NCBI GenBank assembly: GCA_038093515.1
Contig: JBBPSI010000027.1
Location: forward strand, 62,001-126,000
DNA from: Butyriboletus loyo
Lineage: Eukaryota > Basidiomycota > Agaricomycetes > Boletales > Boletaceae
Direction of reading: 5' to 3'
DNA length: 64,000 nucleotides
In this document: in pieces, positions 44,692 through 55,742 of the stretch
Numbering within the stretch: the first letter of the stretch is position 1
Layout of the letters: every line of letters begins with the position of its first letter
Position numbers and translations under genes: made by a program
The notes under the pieces: model-generated
What the model was told of the DNA's origin: nothing
The model's database searches: none
The model's input: only the letters and a program-made list of their open reading frames with translations

Positions 44692-47401
44692 ATGGCCCCC
44701 GAAATTGCTTTGGACGACACTCATCAGGTTCGTTCCAGTGCATGATGGTAGCCAGTATCTAACGACAGAACAGACGAGTATTTACATTCCACATCAGGAG
44801 CCAGGTAAGGTCATCAAACTTCATGTGCGGCACTTTACCCACGCCTAGATCAGACACGGATGATGCAGAGTTCTATACATTGTTTCCAGACAGAGATCTT
44901 CCAAATGGCTACGAACTACGCCTTGCTGCATACAAAATAGCATGGTCAAAGTGCCTACAACGGGTCGAGGTACGGCTCGAGTAGCATATATGACATCTAC
45001 TGAACCGAGGCAGGAATTGATCCACGCTCTGCATGCTCCGATCGTAGCCAGGGTGGCAGAGTTGGTCAACAAGGCCTACATGGACACGCTACCAGGTCTG
45101 CCGTTCGCAGAACTGCCAGTGATATCAGTGACGGGTAAGCATGCCAAGAAATCACGAATATCCCGGTTAAACGGGATAGTAGTCGTCGGGACTTCTTCGT
45201 CAATCTTTGACGAAATCTCAGCACGCCTGGAAACCGAGGGGCAGGATGACCTCTTTGATGACAAAGCGGGTACTCATATTGTCACCCACCTGTTCCCGCA
45301 AGATTGCCCAAACCTCGTGTCTGCCATGAAGACGCTCATTACCGGCTTCATCAATAAAACTGAGGAGGAGCTAGGCATGTGCGCGTGGCTTCTCTGCGCT
45401 AGACGCATGTCTAACATATTTCTAGGCTTGGTCAAGCGGAAACCTGCAAGCTCCTTGTCCACAGTCGACATTAGCCTGCTTCAGATATGGTTCGACGCAT
45501 TTTGTGAATCGAGGGGTAATAACGCACTGAAGATTTGGCGATGTCAGCACTAACAAGCATCATCAGGGTCAGATGGTAACACAACCCGTCTGGTTGTCAT
45601 ATTGCACGATTTCGAGCAACTCGACCCCCTGGTCGTGCAAGACCTCTTCGAAATTTCCAGGTACTCAATTCCTGCGTGACCCGGTCAAAAATCACACTGA
45701 TGTCGTCTTACAGCATCGCAATTCCCCTACTCCCCCTTGTTTTCATTCTTTCGATGACTTCTCCCCCAACGCCTTCATATATTCATGCTACTTATCCTCG
45801 ATCGACCTTGTCTCGCTTGCAAATTCGGAGTTGCTCGTTCTCAACAAGTCAGGATGTTCTGCATGATATTTTGTTGAAGGTAAATTATTATCTTACAATG
45901 GATTCAGTACCCAGTTTGACCTTTCAGTTAGACGTTTTTGGACGTCGAGTTCGATCCCGATCTCGTGCTCGGACCAGCAGCGATCGAATTTCTTGTCGAC
46001 TTCTTTGGGAGACATTCGTCGTCCCTTGATGCCCTGGTATCCATCCTACAGGTGACAATCCTACTTGACCGCCCGCGACTTTGTATCTCAACCATAATCC
46101 TAGCTAGCTCATATGAAACATTTTGAAGAACCCCTTACCGTTTTTCTAGCAGAGGAAAGCCTCGCGCCCATGGATTTGGTTGATCTCGACTCAGCCCCCT
46201 TTCTCAACTGTATTCTTGCTCGAACCCAGAGTTCATCCCTGGTTCCAGATCACTCTGCTGACTGGCTGGCTGGGGGTGTAGATGAGTTGTTCGTGCTTGT
46301 CCGGACTGCCAGGGTAGCCTTTCGGGAAAAATCAAAATTGCTACGCGTGTCCTTTCGACTTTTCCTCGTCGTACAACACTTCATGGTTTCCCTTGGTCAC
46401 AAGAGCGAAAAAACTCTTCCTGAGCTAATGTGTGCAGCTTTGAGAGGTCGCCTTGGGACCTCTTATAGATATCTGTGTGCCCTAATCAAGTAAGTGGCCA
46501 GCATCACATTACTCAAATCTATAACATGTTTTTTTCCAGAAAATTACACGCAAATCAACTGGATGAGCTCTTGTCGGATTTACATGATTTCTTTGTCAGT
46601 GTTCCCGCTCAGGTACAGGATGCGGAAAGGGAAATTATATCGCGGATCAATACGGCCCACTCGGTTCATGATAGGCATAATAACGAGGCACGGGAAGTAA
46701 GAGATGTGGCGGAAACGGTTGGGGATTGGTTACTCGAGTATTTCCAGTGCGTAGTCCCATCTCACCTCGCAATCAGAGTTGACGCACATACCTGTCTTAG
46801 ACATCGTTTTGTCTCCCTCGAAGAGCTACCCCTGTGGGATGTATGGTATACCGGTTCTAGCCCCTTCCCCACCGAGGTATGGTCGACACAGCCCGCTTCT
46901 CGCCTTGCCTGATCCGTTTCAATCCCATAGCTATTCAACCCCTCCTTGCGTGCTTCGATATTCGCCGGCTTGTTGCATCCGCAAGACTACGGCGCGACTG
47001 CCATGACGAACAATAACATCGATGTTGATGACGAGGAGACGATTTGGAATATGCCCGATACAAGCATCTTATTCCAACGTTACCTGGAGAGTGGGAAGAT
47101 GGTCAATGTGTTCGACTGGTTTGAGTCGTTCACGGTTGTCCTGGAAGCGCAAAAGCGCCACGCGAGAAATGGGTCGGCTCGTGAGGCACTGACAAGGACT
47201 CCCACTCGGCGACGGCATGCAGAGGAGGATGAGAAGAATCGTGAGGAGAGCGAGGAACAGTTTGGGAAATGGAGATTGGAGGTTCAGGCACGCTTCATTC
47301 GCTCACTGCATGAACTCGACTACGTCGGGCTCATCAAGCATACGGGCCGCAAAGCTGACCACGTGATGCGTACCGTGTTTGACATTCCGGGTTGTCATTG
47401 A
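44692..47401 (+). CDS. ORC3: Origin recognition complex subunit 3
   Basis: Orc3 is the AAA+-like subunit that pairs with Orc2 in the origin recognition complex. The start MAPEIALDDTHQ joins to TSIYIPHQEP and, after a second intron, to SDTDDAEFYTLFPDRDLP and YELRLAAYKIAWSKCLQRVE. The AAA-like domain includes LNGIVVVGTSSSIFDEIS, THIVTHLFPQDCPNLVSAMK, VDISLLQIWFDAF and RLVVILHDFEQLDPLVVQD. The insertion and C-terminal regions include HMKHFEEPLTVFLAEES and RVAFREKSKLLRVSFRLFL. The winged-helix end has HELDYVGLIKHTGRKADHVM and TVFDIPGCH, close to known Orc3 C-termini. No intact Walker A motif is seen, as expected. It needs around ten introns; about 700 residues. Head to head with MCM4. Confidence 0.85.
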
Positions 47402-47775
47402 CAGTGTCGCTGCGTACGAGTAGGTTTATCGTGATGTTGCTGCCGATTGTAAATGATATTAATGATCCTTGTCCTGTCCTTGCACAGCGGCGACTGCGGA
47501 TCAGTAACGGGTCAAACCGTCTCAAATTTGTCTCAATTGAACTTGCCGACCATGTGAATTGCTCGCCAGTACATAAATCAAAGACCGCCAAGCGCCCCCA
47601 TCACAGTGGCTGTTGAACGTTGACCCGCGTGTCGGCAGCACATAAAAGATGGTTGGAACTCCGTCGTCCACTCTCATTCTCTCTCTTGTCCCAATAGCCT
47701 TCACCTACTACGTGCAGTAGCTTTCTCCAACTACACCCCCACACTCTTTTTCTATCCCCCTCGCTTTCCCCAACA
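47402..47775. other. Promoter region of a GPI protein gene
   Basis: A 374-bp spacer. A pyrimidine-rich 5' leader (about 47700-47770) precedes the start of the GPI protein gene. A TATA-like CATAAAAGA lies at 47640-47648. No gene seen. Confidence 0.4.
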
Positions 47776-48652
47776 ATGTTCAGCTCTGCTATTGTTTCCC
47801 TTGTTCTTGCTGCCTCGGCGCTGGCAAATGTGTTTGTACGTCAACCTCGACCCAATTTCCGACGTCAGTAGTGACCATTGACTCGTTGAAATAGGTCACC
47901 TCTCCAGTCGATTCTTCCACTTTCACGGCTGGCCAGCCAGCAACCATTTCCTGGCAAGAGAGCGGAAACTCGCCATCTCTCGCGCAATTCGGCAATGCAA
48001 CCTTTGCCATCTACGTCGGGAACGCGATTATGCAGGTACGAACTCCGACGTGGCGTTCCATCACCAATATCTCAAGTCCTCTTTAGACATCCCTCCAGAC
48101 CATCGCTACTTCCGTCAACGTATCGGCCGTGTCATCTTTTGAGTTCACGCCAGATGCTAGCATCGGACCCAACAGTAACGAATAGTGAGGCATTCTCATC
48201 CGCCTTTTTCTCTTACTGGGTGTGATTCTCAACCGAAAACTTTATCAGCTTCATTCGCGTCACTTCTCAGTCGTACAAGAACCCTTCGGCGACTCAATAT
48301 TACGAAGAAGCGTTCTCTGCCAAGTTCACGTACGCCATCATACGCCCAACTTGTCCGTTGATCCTCGCTAACGTTTTCTCGAAACAGTATGGCTGGTATG
48401 AGCGGGTCGTTCAACGCTTCCATTCAGGCTGAGATCAACGGCCAGTCCACGGCACCCATTGGTGGACCGACTTCTGTGGGTACTGCCACGGCGGCAACGG
48501 CAACCCAATCCGTGACCACCAAGGTAGCCTCAGCGTCGGCGTCTGCAACAACCTCCGCGACAGCCGGTTCGACAAATAGTGCTGGCAAGCCTGTCATTGC
48601 CACCGGTTTCGTCGCCCTCATCGCCGCGCTCATCGGTGCTGCTCTCTTCTGA
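47776..48652 (+). CDS. GPI-anchored Ser/Thr-rich protein with Kre9/Knh1-like domain
   Basis: A secreted cell-surface protein. The signal peptide is MFSSAIVSLVLAASALANVF, followed across an intron by VTSPVDSSTFTAGQPATISW, the opening of the Kre9/Knh1-like (immunoglobulin-like) domain. Later exons give LAQFGNATFAIYVGNAIMQ, IATSVNVSAVSSFEFTPDAS, YFIRVTSQSYKN and MAGMSGSFNASIQAEING. A Ser/Thr/Ala-rich stalk (SVTTKVASASASATTSATAG) and a hydrophobic tail (VIATGFVALIAALIGAALF) form a classic GPI signal. About 200 residues with four introns. A related gene lies at 51354-52414 on the other strand. Role in the wall is inferred from the family; enzymatic activity is unlikely. Confidence 0.82.
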
Positions 48653-49248
48653 TCGTCCCTCATCCCTTCATCTCTCGTTCCATCGTGTTTTTCTTTTGGT
48701 TGGTAGATTGCTTCAGCTCTACTTTCGGTTTTGTTTATGGCTACGGTTTGGTGGGAATAGGTTTTTGGTGGGTCTCAATGTGTTGATGTGCTTTCTGGAG
48801 TTTTCTCGCCCTTCACGAGGTCGATGAAGTAATGGCGTATCGATTTATAGAACTACCATAACCCAACTAACACCCTGATACCGTGTACAAGTCGTTTTTC
48901 TTTTGCTAATAGAGCAGCTCAAACTGCAATCGTGCGATGAATGCGAGGCTGGGGGTACAAAAATGTGGATGGTGTCGTGAAGAAGCAACTCGGTCTTCGT
49001 CCGAGTTTGAATAACCTTGGAAGAAAGAAACACTACTTGGAGGTCCTCCCTACGACCGCGCGTCGCAAGCTGCAGCGGGTAGCCAAGCGCACTGGACCAT
49101 ACGTAGCACAGAGGCAGACCCCCACGTATCCCGACCAGGGTCGCCCCTCGTGCCTTGAATGAACGCGTTTCCACAACCCTAACACTTTACATCAGCTCCC
49201 CAATCCCAGAAGGTTCACAACGAGAACAACACACGCACGAGTGAATCT
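48653..49248. other. Convergent intergenic region
   Basis: A 600-bp spacer between the 3' ends of the GPI protein gene (+) and UPF3 (-). One AACCCTAAC telomere-like stretch is near 49175-49183. The plus-strand frame 48941-49162 (73 codons) is basic but has no family features. Probably 3' UTRs. Confidence 0.4.
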
Positions 49249-51036
49249 CTACCCGCCACGATGCCCGCCCCTGGCCCTTCCCCTTCCTCGCCTCGAACCT
49301 CCTCTCGCAGCGCCAGCGCCAGCACCTTCCCCATGTCCCCCCGGACCCTCTGTCCCTCGTGGTGACGGTGGCCGTTGCATAATCACCACATCCGGCGCTG
49401 CCGTACCACCGCCACCGCCGCCACCGCCACCACCATTCCCTCCTACTTCCGGACGCTGCAAAATACTCGGGACGACCGCCGCAGAAGCGTTGTTAGAGAC
49501 GTGTCCCTGCCGGTGTCGGTGTTTACCCCCCTTGCCACCGCCGCCCTCGGTCACAGTGCTCCCAGTCCCAGACTCGCTGCCCTTGTCGCGTTTCTTGCGA
49601 TCGCCGCCTGAACTAGGCGCAACCGCCACACCGGCACCACTCAGGGCCGCTTCGAACTGACGACCAAGTCCAATCACGGGACGGTTTTTGCGCTGACCTT
49701 GACCTTGGGTAGGAATGGTTCCAGGAGAGCTTGGAGGCACATTTTCCGTGGTTACAGGCGGGGGTGGCGTCGGGCCAGGGCCAGACACGGACATTGACGT
49801 AGGCACAGGCGCAGAGGTATCGCCTTTGCTTGGCTGCGGGCGGCCATGTGACTCCCTTGGAGGCCGATGTCGGGGTGTGTGTCCAGTGATCGATGCCGGT
49901 GTTGGTGGTTTCGCGCTCGACGGTGTAACACCAACACCGGCAGGCTGACTCTTTCCCGGAGGACCCTGTCCTTCCTGTGCCTGTGTCGAGGATGCCTTCT
50001 GTACAGCGGCAGCGGCGCCCTTTCTAGCCTTCTTGCTCAACGGCGCTGGGGGTTCTGGCTGCTTCGCAGCTTGTGCCACCGCCACCTTCTTGGTTTCTTC
50101 CTTTTTCGATAATGCGCCACTCGCTGCGGCATCCTTGTAATGTGCATGATTACGAAGAATCGTCTCCTTGTCTTTCTGAGCCAACTTGTCCGCTTTGAGA
50201 GCTTCGAGAAGCGGCGTAGTTGTCGGGTGGGGGGGTGGCTGAGAGGCGGCGACTACCACCCACAATCATCAGACCCGAATTTAGCGATACGTCAAGGGAT
50301 CGTCCACACTCACTCAACGTTTCGAGCGAGACAGATTCGGCCTTTGCCGTATTCTTCAGCATCTCGAGGAAGGAGAGGTAATCCTCGTCTGTGTTGAACA
50401 AGCGAAATCAGATTAGATAGTACAACCGAGCAATTCCCCCCCCTCCATCGCACCTTTGTCGATCGTATTGTTTCGTGCGTCGACCTTTTTCTTCTCGGCA
50501 GGCACTTTTTGAAACGGTGCGAATTCCACGACGGCGTACGACTCGTTGCCTTTCGCGATCCGTCAGTATCAGTCCTGGGACGGGGGAACAAGTATAGTAC
50601 AGGATAACGTAGCAAAGGAAGAAAAAACGACGGCGAATGCGATGAAAGTTCCCCAACCCACCTGCCTTGTCCCTGAACAAATGACCGTCATACTCGCGAC
50701 TAAACGTCGCCACTAATTCCTCGGTCTTGAAGGCGATGTACGCGCGCGAGGGTATACTCTCTTTGTTCACCCTATTCCAAAACTGTTTGAACGCCAAGGA
50801 AAAAAAAAGGATCACGCTGATACGTAGACGCACCGCTTCGTACGCAGCTTTCCAGGATAATACGCTTTCCAGGTGATCGTGTCGTCGGTCACCCAGGCTT
50901 GGACGCTCTGCCAAAAGATCTCTTCGGGCAGGTTGGGTGGGAGACGACGGGCGACAGCCTTGAGGCGATCTGCAACATTCGGAGCGGGGTGCAATCTGGA
51001 CTCTCTTTTGTTTCTGCTTGCGGGATTGTTTGGCAT
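49249..51036 (-). CDS. UPF3: Nonsense-mediated mRNA decay protein Upf3
   Basis: Upf3 links exon-junction or ribosome signals to Upf2 and Upf1 in nonsense-mediated decay. The start at 51036 (MPNNPASRNKRE) is in frame with NVADRLKAVARRLPPNLPEE and FWQSVQAWVTDDTITWKAYY, the first strand and helix of the Smg4/UPF3 RNP-like domain. An ATG at 51049 is in another frame and was not used. The domain continues over introns as SIPSRAYIAFKTEELVATFS, YDGHLFRDKAG, ESYAVVEFAPFQKVPAEKKK and DYLSFLEMLKNTAKAESV. The remaining 330 residues are low-complexity: KxxE/Ala-rich, Pro-rich, then a run of ten glycines (near 49408-49440), and an RGG-type end (RGGSRRGRGRARGGHRGG), a common RNA-binding tail. Stop at 49249-49251. 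Confidence 0.85.
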
Positions 51037-51353
51037 CGGTCGTGGACATCGAACACGGTTATCGTTCAGATTCAAAGTGGGTTGGATCCCGCACGCTTGT
51101 TTGCAGAGGCATGTCGCTCCCACGCACGACACAGATGAACAAGTCAAGTCAAGACGAAGCTTACAACAAGACATGGGGTATTCGTAGAAAAAGCCAAGTT
51201 CGTGAACCGAGAAAAAAAATGATGACAGAAACTTAACAGGTATCAAACGCTACTTTTTTGCGTCTACAAGATAAAATAACAAGGAAAGAAAGAAAGATGA
51301 CAATCGTTCAACACCTCCTGATCGAGGGAATGGTATCGTAAGACAACTCTTCT

Positions 51354-52414
51354 CTAGAAAGCAAGGACACCAGAAAGGACGAGCAGGGCGGCAGCGCCAC
51401 CGAGAGACGTCGAGGATCCAACGCGGACAGCAGCATTGGTAGCGCTAGCAGAAGCCGAGGCCGAAGTATTGGGCGTGGTAGTGGTGCTTGAAGAAGTGTG
51501 CGTGGCGCTGCTTGTGGTGATCGACACGGTGGGTGTGGTCGGAGTTGGGCTTGTGGTGCCAGTGGCAGTGGCAGTATCTACAACAGAGGTCGAATCGGTC
51601 GGGGTGGTGGTGCCAGTAGTAGGGCTGGAAGTACCTGATAGGGTCGAGACATTGGATCCTGTGGCCGTAGCGGTGGGAGTAGATGAGCCTGGAGAGATAG
51701 ATGAGCCGCCTGAGGTGGTGGCGGGGGTAGAGACTGGGATAGACGAACCACCGCTAGGGGTCGTTCCGCTCATCCCAGCAAGCCTGCAACGCAATAGCGT
51801 CAGTCGAAGCACTTGGTCATGTGACGAGATGGGACTGACGAGAAAGTGGCCGAGAAACCTTGGTAATTGATATTTTCGGCGGTGAACACGAGGTAGCTGG
51901 GGTAGGGGTTAGGGCGGGTCTTACCAAGATCAATTTTCACTCACTATTGTCCATCGGAACCAGCAGAAGGGTCAACCTACAACGAGCGAATCAAGTCTAC
52001 GGCAACGAGCTGAACATAGAACAAAGGACGTACCGTGAAGGAAAGGGATGAGGTGGTGGAGACGTCAACGGACGGCAACGACTGAACTAGGACCTAAGAC
52101 GAGACAACGGTAAAACAACACCGAGTGGCAACACGCTGGACAGGTACGCACGAGATTGTTCGTGTAAATGGCGACCGAACATGCGCCGATGTCGGACAGG
52201 AGGGGTGTTACGCCGTTGTCAACCCACGACGCTGTGTAGGATTGACCACCCGTGAGCGTGGAGGATTGAACGGGGTTGGTGACCTGCGCGCCGGGTTAGG
52301 GAAGAGGGTGGATGGGGTAGGGGGGGCGGGACTTACGTAGACGGAAGCGTGGACGAGGGCGAGACGGGAGGCAAGGAGGAGGGCGAGGGAGGCGAGGGAG
52401 GAGAAAGGGTGCAT
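51354..52414 (-). CDS. GPI-anchored Ser/Thr-rich protein with Kre9/Knh1-like domain
   Basis: A second member of the family at 47776. The start at 52414 gives the signal peptide MHPFSSLASLALLLASRLAL and VHASVYV. After an intron the domain reads VTNPVQSSTLTGGQSYTASW and VDNGV..LLSDIGACSVAIY, matching the other copy in layout. Further exons give SLPSVDVSTTSSLSFTVRS and PYPSYLVFTAENINYQGF, then LAGMSG, the same junction motif as MAGMSG in the first copy. The stalk is much longer, about 130 residues of Ser/Thr/Pro repeats, ending in a hydrophobic GPI signal (STSLGGAAALLVLSGVLAF). The stop overlaps the end of a GC-rich repeat-like coding stretch. Surface location is inferred from the two signals. 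Confidence 0.8.
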
Positions 52415-54112
52415 CGTTCGTGAAGAGATTGGAGGAAGAAGTTGAGGTGAAGGCTCTCGTCGAACGTTGACGGGTATTTAAGCGGATCTGGAAACGAGCA
52501 ACGCGGTTGAGCTCGACAGGGAGGGCCGTTGACAAGTCAGTCCAGAAGGAGGCGGAATGAAACACATAATGATTATGACTGGTTAGATCCTTGCCTTTCT
52601 TCATGTCCGAGCCTCCATGAGGACCACGCCCCGCATCCTCTTCCATACTACGGCTGTGGCATCCTGATCCAGAAGCGAACCTCCCAGAAGTCTGTCGAAA
52701 CCTTTTTTCTTCTTTCCGTTCGCCACTTCAAGTCGCTTGGATACCTCCTTGGATGACCACCCCCTCCCTTTTTGCGCGTCAAAGGAGTACGTTGGTAACG
52801 CATCGCCGACTCACCTTCAGTGTTCGACTGACGGAAATGATCCGTAGCTGACCTTGAGGCGTCTCTCGGAGCGGGACGTGTTCTTCGCTCTCATACTAGC
52901 TCCTGTGCCATGCCCACAGCCCCACCTTCGCATCGCCCAAGGTGGCATGTAGTCCATGCGGACCAGCAAGAACCCATTGGAACCCAGTTTATAAACATGC
53001 CTCTCGACGACGAGCCTTGCGCACCTGCCCTGTGCAGCCACATCATCCATCTTCTTTTCCGACCCACTTTCTCGTCATCTCCCAGTGGGCTTCTTCGGGT
53101 CCATGAGGGCGTCGTGCGTCATCCCAAGATCGTCCAGCCATCCAGAAGCTGCACAATCATGGCGACTATTAATTCGACCGGGCTCAAACGATTGGGGCCA
53201 TACCAACCTTGGCTGGAGGGGTCGGCGTGGCGATGATCAGACCCGACTTCATACGAACGGTGTGTGCACATGTGAATGCTTGATGATGTCGGCTGGGCCA
53301 GTCCAGACGATAAGCAGCCCCGATCTTCAGCGCTTCATCCACACATCGAAGGCAAGTCGGACCGCAAAGTGGAACTTATGCATACGTATTCTTCGAATCG
53401 AAACGTGGAGGACCCTGGAACGAGAGGCTTCCCAGATGGCGAGAACGGGGCCAGTCTAGACCTCATCAAGAAGGACACCCGCACTACAACCCGACATCAA
53501 AAACAACAAAAAAGGTATCGACGATGACCAACTCCCCCATCGTAATTTCATGCGGGACACATGACCGTCCGGCGTCTGGCCGTCGGTCCATTCTCGCGTG
53601 CATGACCCGCTTCTTCTGGACTTGGATTTCGGCAGCATCCACCATTGGTCATCTGGACGTCCCTACGGACCCCGTTGCGAAGCGCCGTGCAGGGGCTTTA
53701 CATAGTGAGATCTAGTTTCGGAAACGGCCCTTGGTCACATCTTTACGCGCCAGGCAAATGCACCATTCGAAAAATAGCTGGGAATGAACTTGTTATACTT
53801 GCGAACAAAGAAAAAAGACGTTGAGAGTGACTTTGAAACTTTTGAAAATATCGGCATTGCCAGGCCGCTTGGAAACGGGAGCCAGGTGGAATGGCATGTC
53901 GCCAGCGCGCGGCCTGCTGGGACCTGTCAGAGACCAAAAGGTGGATATCGTTAGTACGTACCTTCCGGAGCTTTCAAATGAAACGCCGCGAGCGAACCGG
54001 ATAAAACCAAAGCGCACGACAACCGCGATGAAGATAGTCAATCCACCCCTCGACCCAGCCGCTTATTCCTCAACCTTGCCCTCCCCCCCTCCCCCCAGCG
54101 TCCGCTCGTGAT
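52415..54112. other. Gene-poor 1.7 kb region
   Basis: The first 100 bp are the promoter of the GPI protein gene. Open frames of 75-125 codons (for example 53085-53459 plus, 52817-53050 minus) have no family features or start context worth calling. Nothing else seen. Confidence 0.4.
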
Positions 54113-54574
54113 ATGCCTCCACCATTGACCTTCGAATACAACCCCCTGTCGTACGCATACCCCGACGATGAATCAGACAAGGAGCTCTTCCTCCAAGCAT
54201 CCGGGACGATCGCGAGCCACCTCCGGGCTGTCCTTCTCTACTGGGTCAACATGGTCTTTTCCGACGGGGAAGAGGTATGGCAAGTCGTCCACCTCGATCA
54301 ACGGGATAGCATCCACAAATACATCTATCCGGACCTGATCGTGGTCGACGGGAACGTACGAGAGCATAATCAGACGTTTTCGCTCGGGGTGTTCAGTCGG
54401 GACCAGCGGGAGGCGGTGTTGGAGTGTGCAGACTACGTGGAGTATAACGAGCGATCGGGCGAGGACGGGCAGTGCTTGAGATGGATGGGTCGGTTATTGG
54501 AGCGGATGACTGGGGAGGGATTGGTCGAGCGTGGGGTCGCCAACGCGATCAGGGCTGCCGTGCCGCTACCCTGA
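54113..54574 (+). CDS. Hypothetical protein, 153 residues
   Basis: A single-exon frame starting MPPPLTFEYNPLSYAYPDDE after a Pro/Ser-coding pyrimidine tract. Composition is globular and acidic, for example ELFLQASGTIASHLRAVLLY, DGEEVWQVVHLDQRDSIHKY and LRWMGRLLERMTGEGLVERG, which looks like real coding sequence. No signal peptide, membrane span or known domain recognised. It lies 294 bp upstream of the CinA-C gene on the same strand. Function unknown. Confidence 0.6.
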   Translation: MPPPLTFEYNPLSYAYPDDESDKELFLQASGTIASHLRAVLLYWVNMVFSDGEEVWQVVHLDQRDSIHKYIYPDLIVVDGNVREHNQTFSLGVFSRDQREAVLECADYVEYNERSGEDGQCLRWMGRLLERMTGEGLVERGVANAIRAAVPLP

Positions 54575-54868
54575 CAAGGATTGTATGACATACCGATAAG
54601 CAGTGAGTCGCCAGCCAACACTCGACACGGCCGACACGATCGATTTCTCTGGACAGGGACAGAGACTGCATCCAAGGAACCTTTACTTTTTTTCATCTCA
54701 CCGCTGGGCTTCCGCTGTTACAACTTGGGCGTCTCTTCAAAATTTTCTCATGTGTTTCTCTCTTTCTTATTTTTGTCGTTGCGAACATGTGTGTTCACAC
54801 AGCCTTGTGTATCGAGATCTAATTTGGACGGCGTCGACTCACCCTCTCTCTCCCATCCCGTCATCCAC

Positions 54869-55616
54869 ATGGCGACAACGACCACCGCGAGCAACGACGC
54901 CCGAGTCTTTCCTCCATCACCCTTCAAACCTCTCCTCGACGAGATCGCAGCACAGCTCGTCTCGCGCGGGGCCACCATCGCTGTCGCAGAGACTTCCACA
55001 GGTGGTCTCATCTCCGCAGCCCTCTTATCTGTCCCAGGTGCCAGCAAGTTCTTCGTCGGCGGTGCGACCGTGTATACGCCCACCTCCCGAAAAGCCTGGG
55101 CTGGCTGGGACGACCAAATAGCGGAACATTACCTGTTCGTTCCTCTCCTTACCTCCCCCCATCGTCTCTCCCTGCCGCCGGGAGATCTGTGATGTGACCC
55201 GACAATGTGCGCTGACATGATTTCCGGTGGGTTGTAGCGGTCCGACACCTGAGATCGTCTCTGGACTGGCAACGAGCGTGCGTTCACAGCTCGGGACGAC
55301 CTTTGCGGTCGGCGAGTCCGGGACGACTGGGCCTACCGTACCTCCGAGGACATCACATTTTGTGTACGTATTTTTTTTGGTTTAATGCAAGGGGGATGCG
55401 GATACATGGGTGACTGATATTTGATGTCGGGAATTACAAAAAAAAAGCAAGGGGAGGACGAACCTCGTCGTCGTATCTGAGGAAGGTATGGTGACTCGGA
55501 CGGTCGATACGGGAAGCGAGGAAAGAGGGCACAACATGGTCGCCTTTGCAGAGGCAGCTCTGGTATTGATCAGAGATGTGCTGACCGGACGGGTCAAGTT
55601 GGAAAAGACAGTCTAA
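54869..55616 (+). CDS. CinA C-terminal domain protein (COG1546, nicotinamide nucleotide amidase type)
   Basis: In bacteria this domain (PncC) deamidates nicotinamide mononucleotide, recycling the pyridine ring. The start at 54869 gives MATTTTASNDARVFPPSPFK. The domain begins LLDEIAAQLVSRGATIAVAE and has TSTGGLISAALLSVPGASKF, where bacterial proteins usually have ESCTGG. It continues FVGGATVYTPTSRKAWAGW, then after an intron PEIVSGLATSVRSQLGTTFA and VGESGTTGPTVPP, and after another LVVVSEEGMVTRTVDTGSEE and MVAFAEAALVLIRDVLTGR. About 190 residues, the size of the isolated domain. No N-terminal COG1058 half is fused to it; that domain is encoded by the convergent neighbour. The substrate is inferred from the family. 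Confidence 0.85.
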
Positions 55617-55742
55617 TGTGTATGATCCACCTCTCCCCCGACCAACATTCATGAAATAAACAAGGCATCATTGTTACGAGAACGAGTACATGACGGACTC
55701 TGCCACAAATAGCGTACACTGGTATCCCCCAACGGGTCACGA

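Noticed and set aside
24891..49118. The 11-mer CAGAGGCAGAC at three distant sites (near 24889, 32509 and 49110)
   Set aside because: Sites lie in unrelated contexts (intergenic, inside SCC3, intergenic), with no shared flanks; probably coincidence.
50408..51049. Alternative UPF3 start at 51049 (MSTTDAKQSRKQ)
   Set aside because: This frame leaves the conserved Upf3 domain; the ATG at 51036 is in frame with NVADRLKAVARRL.
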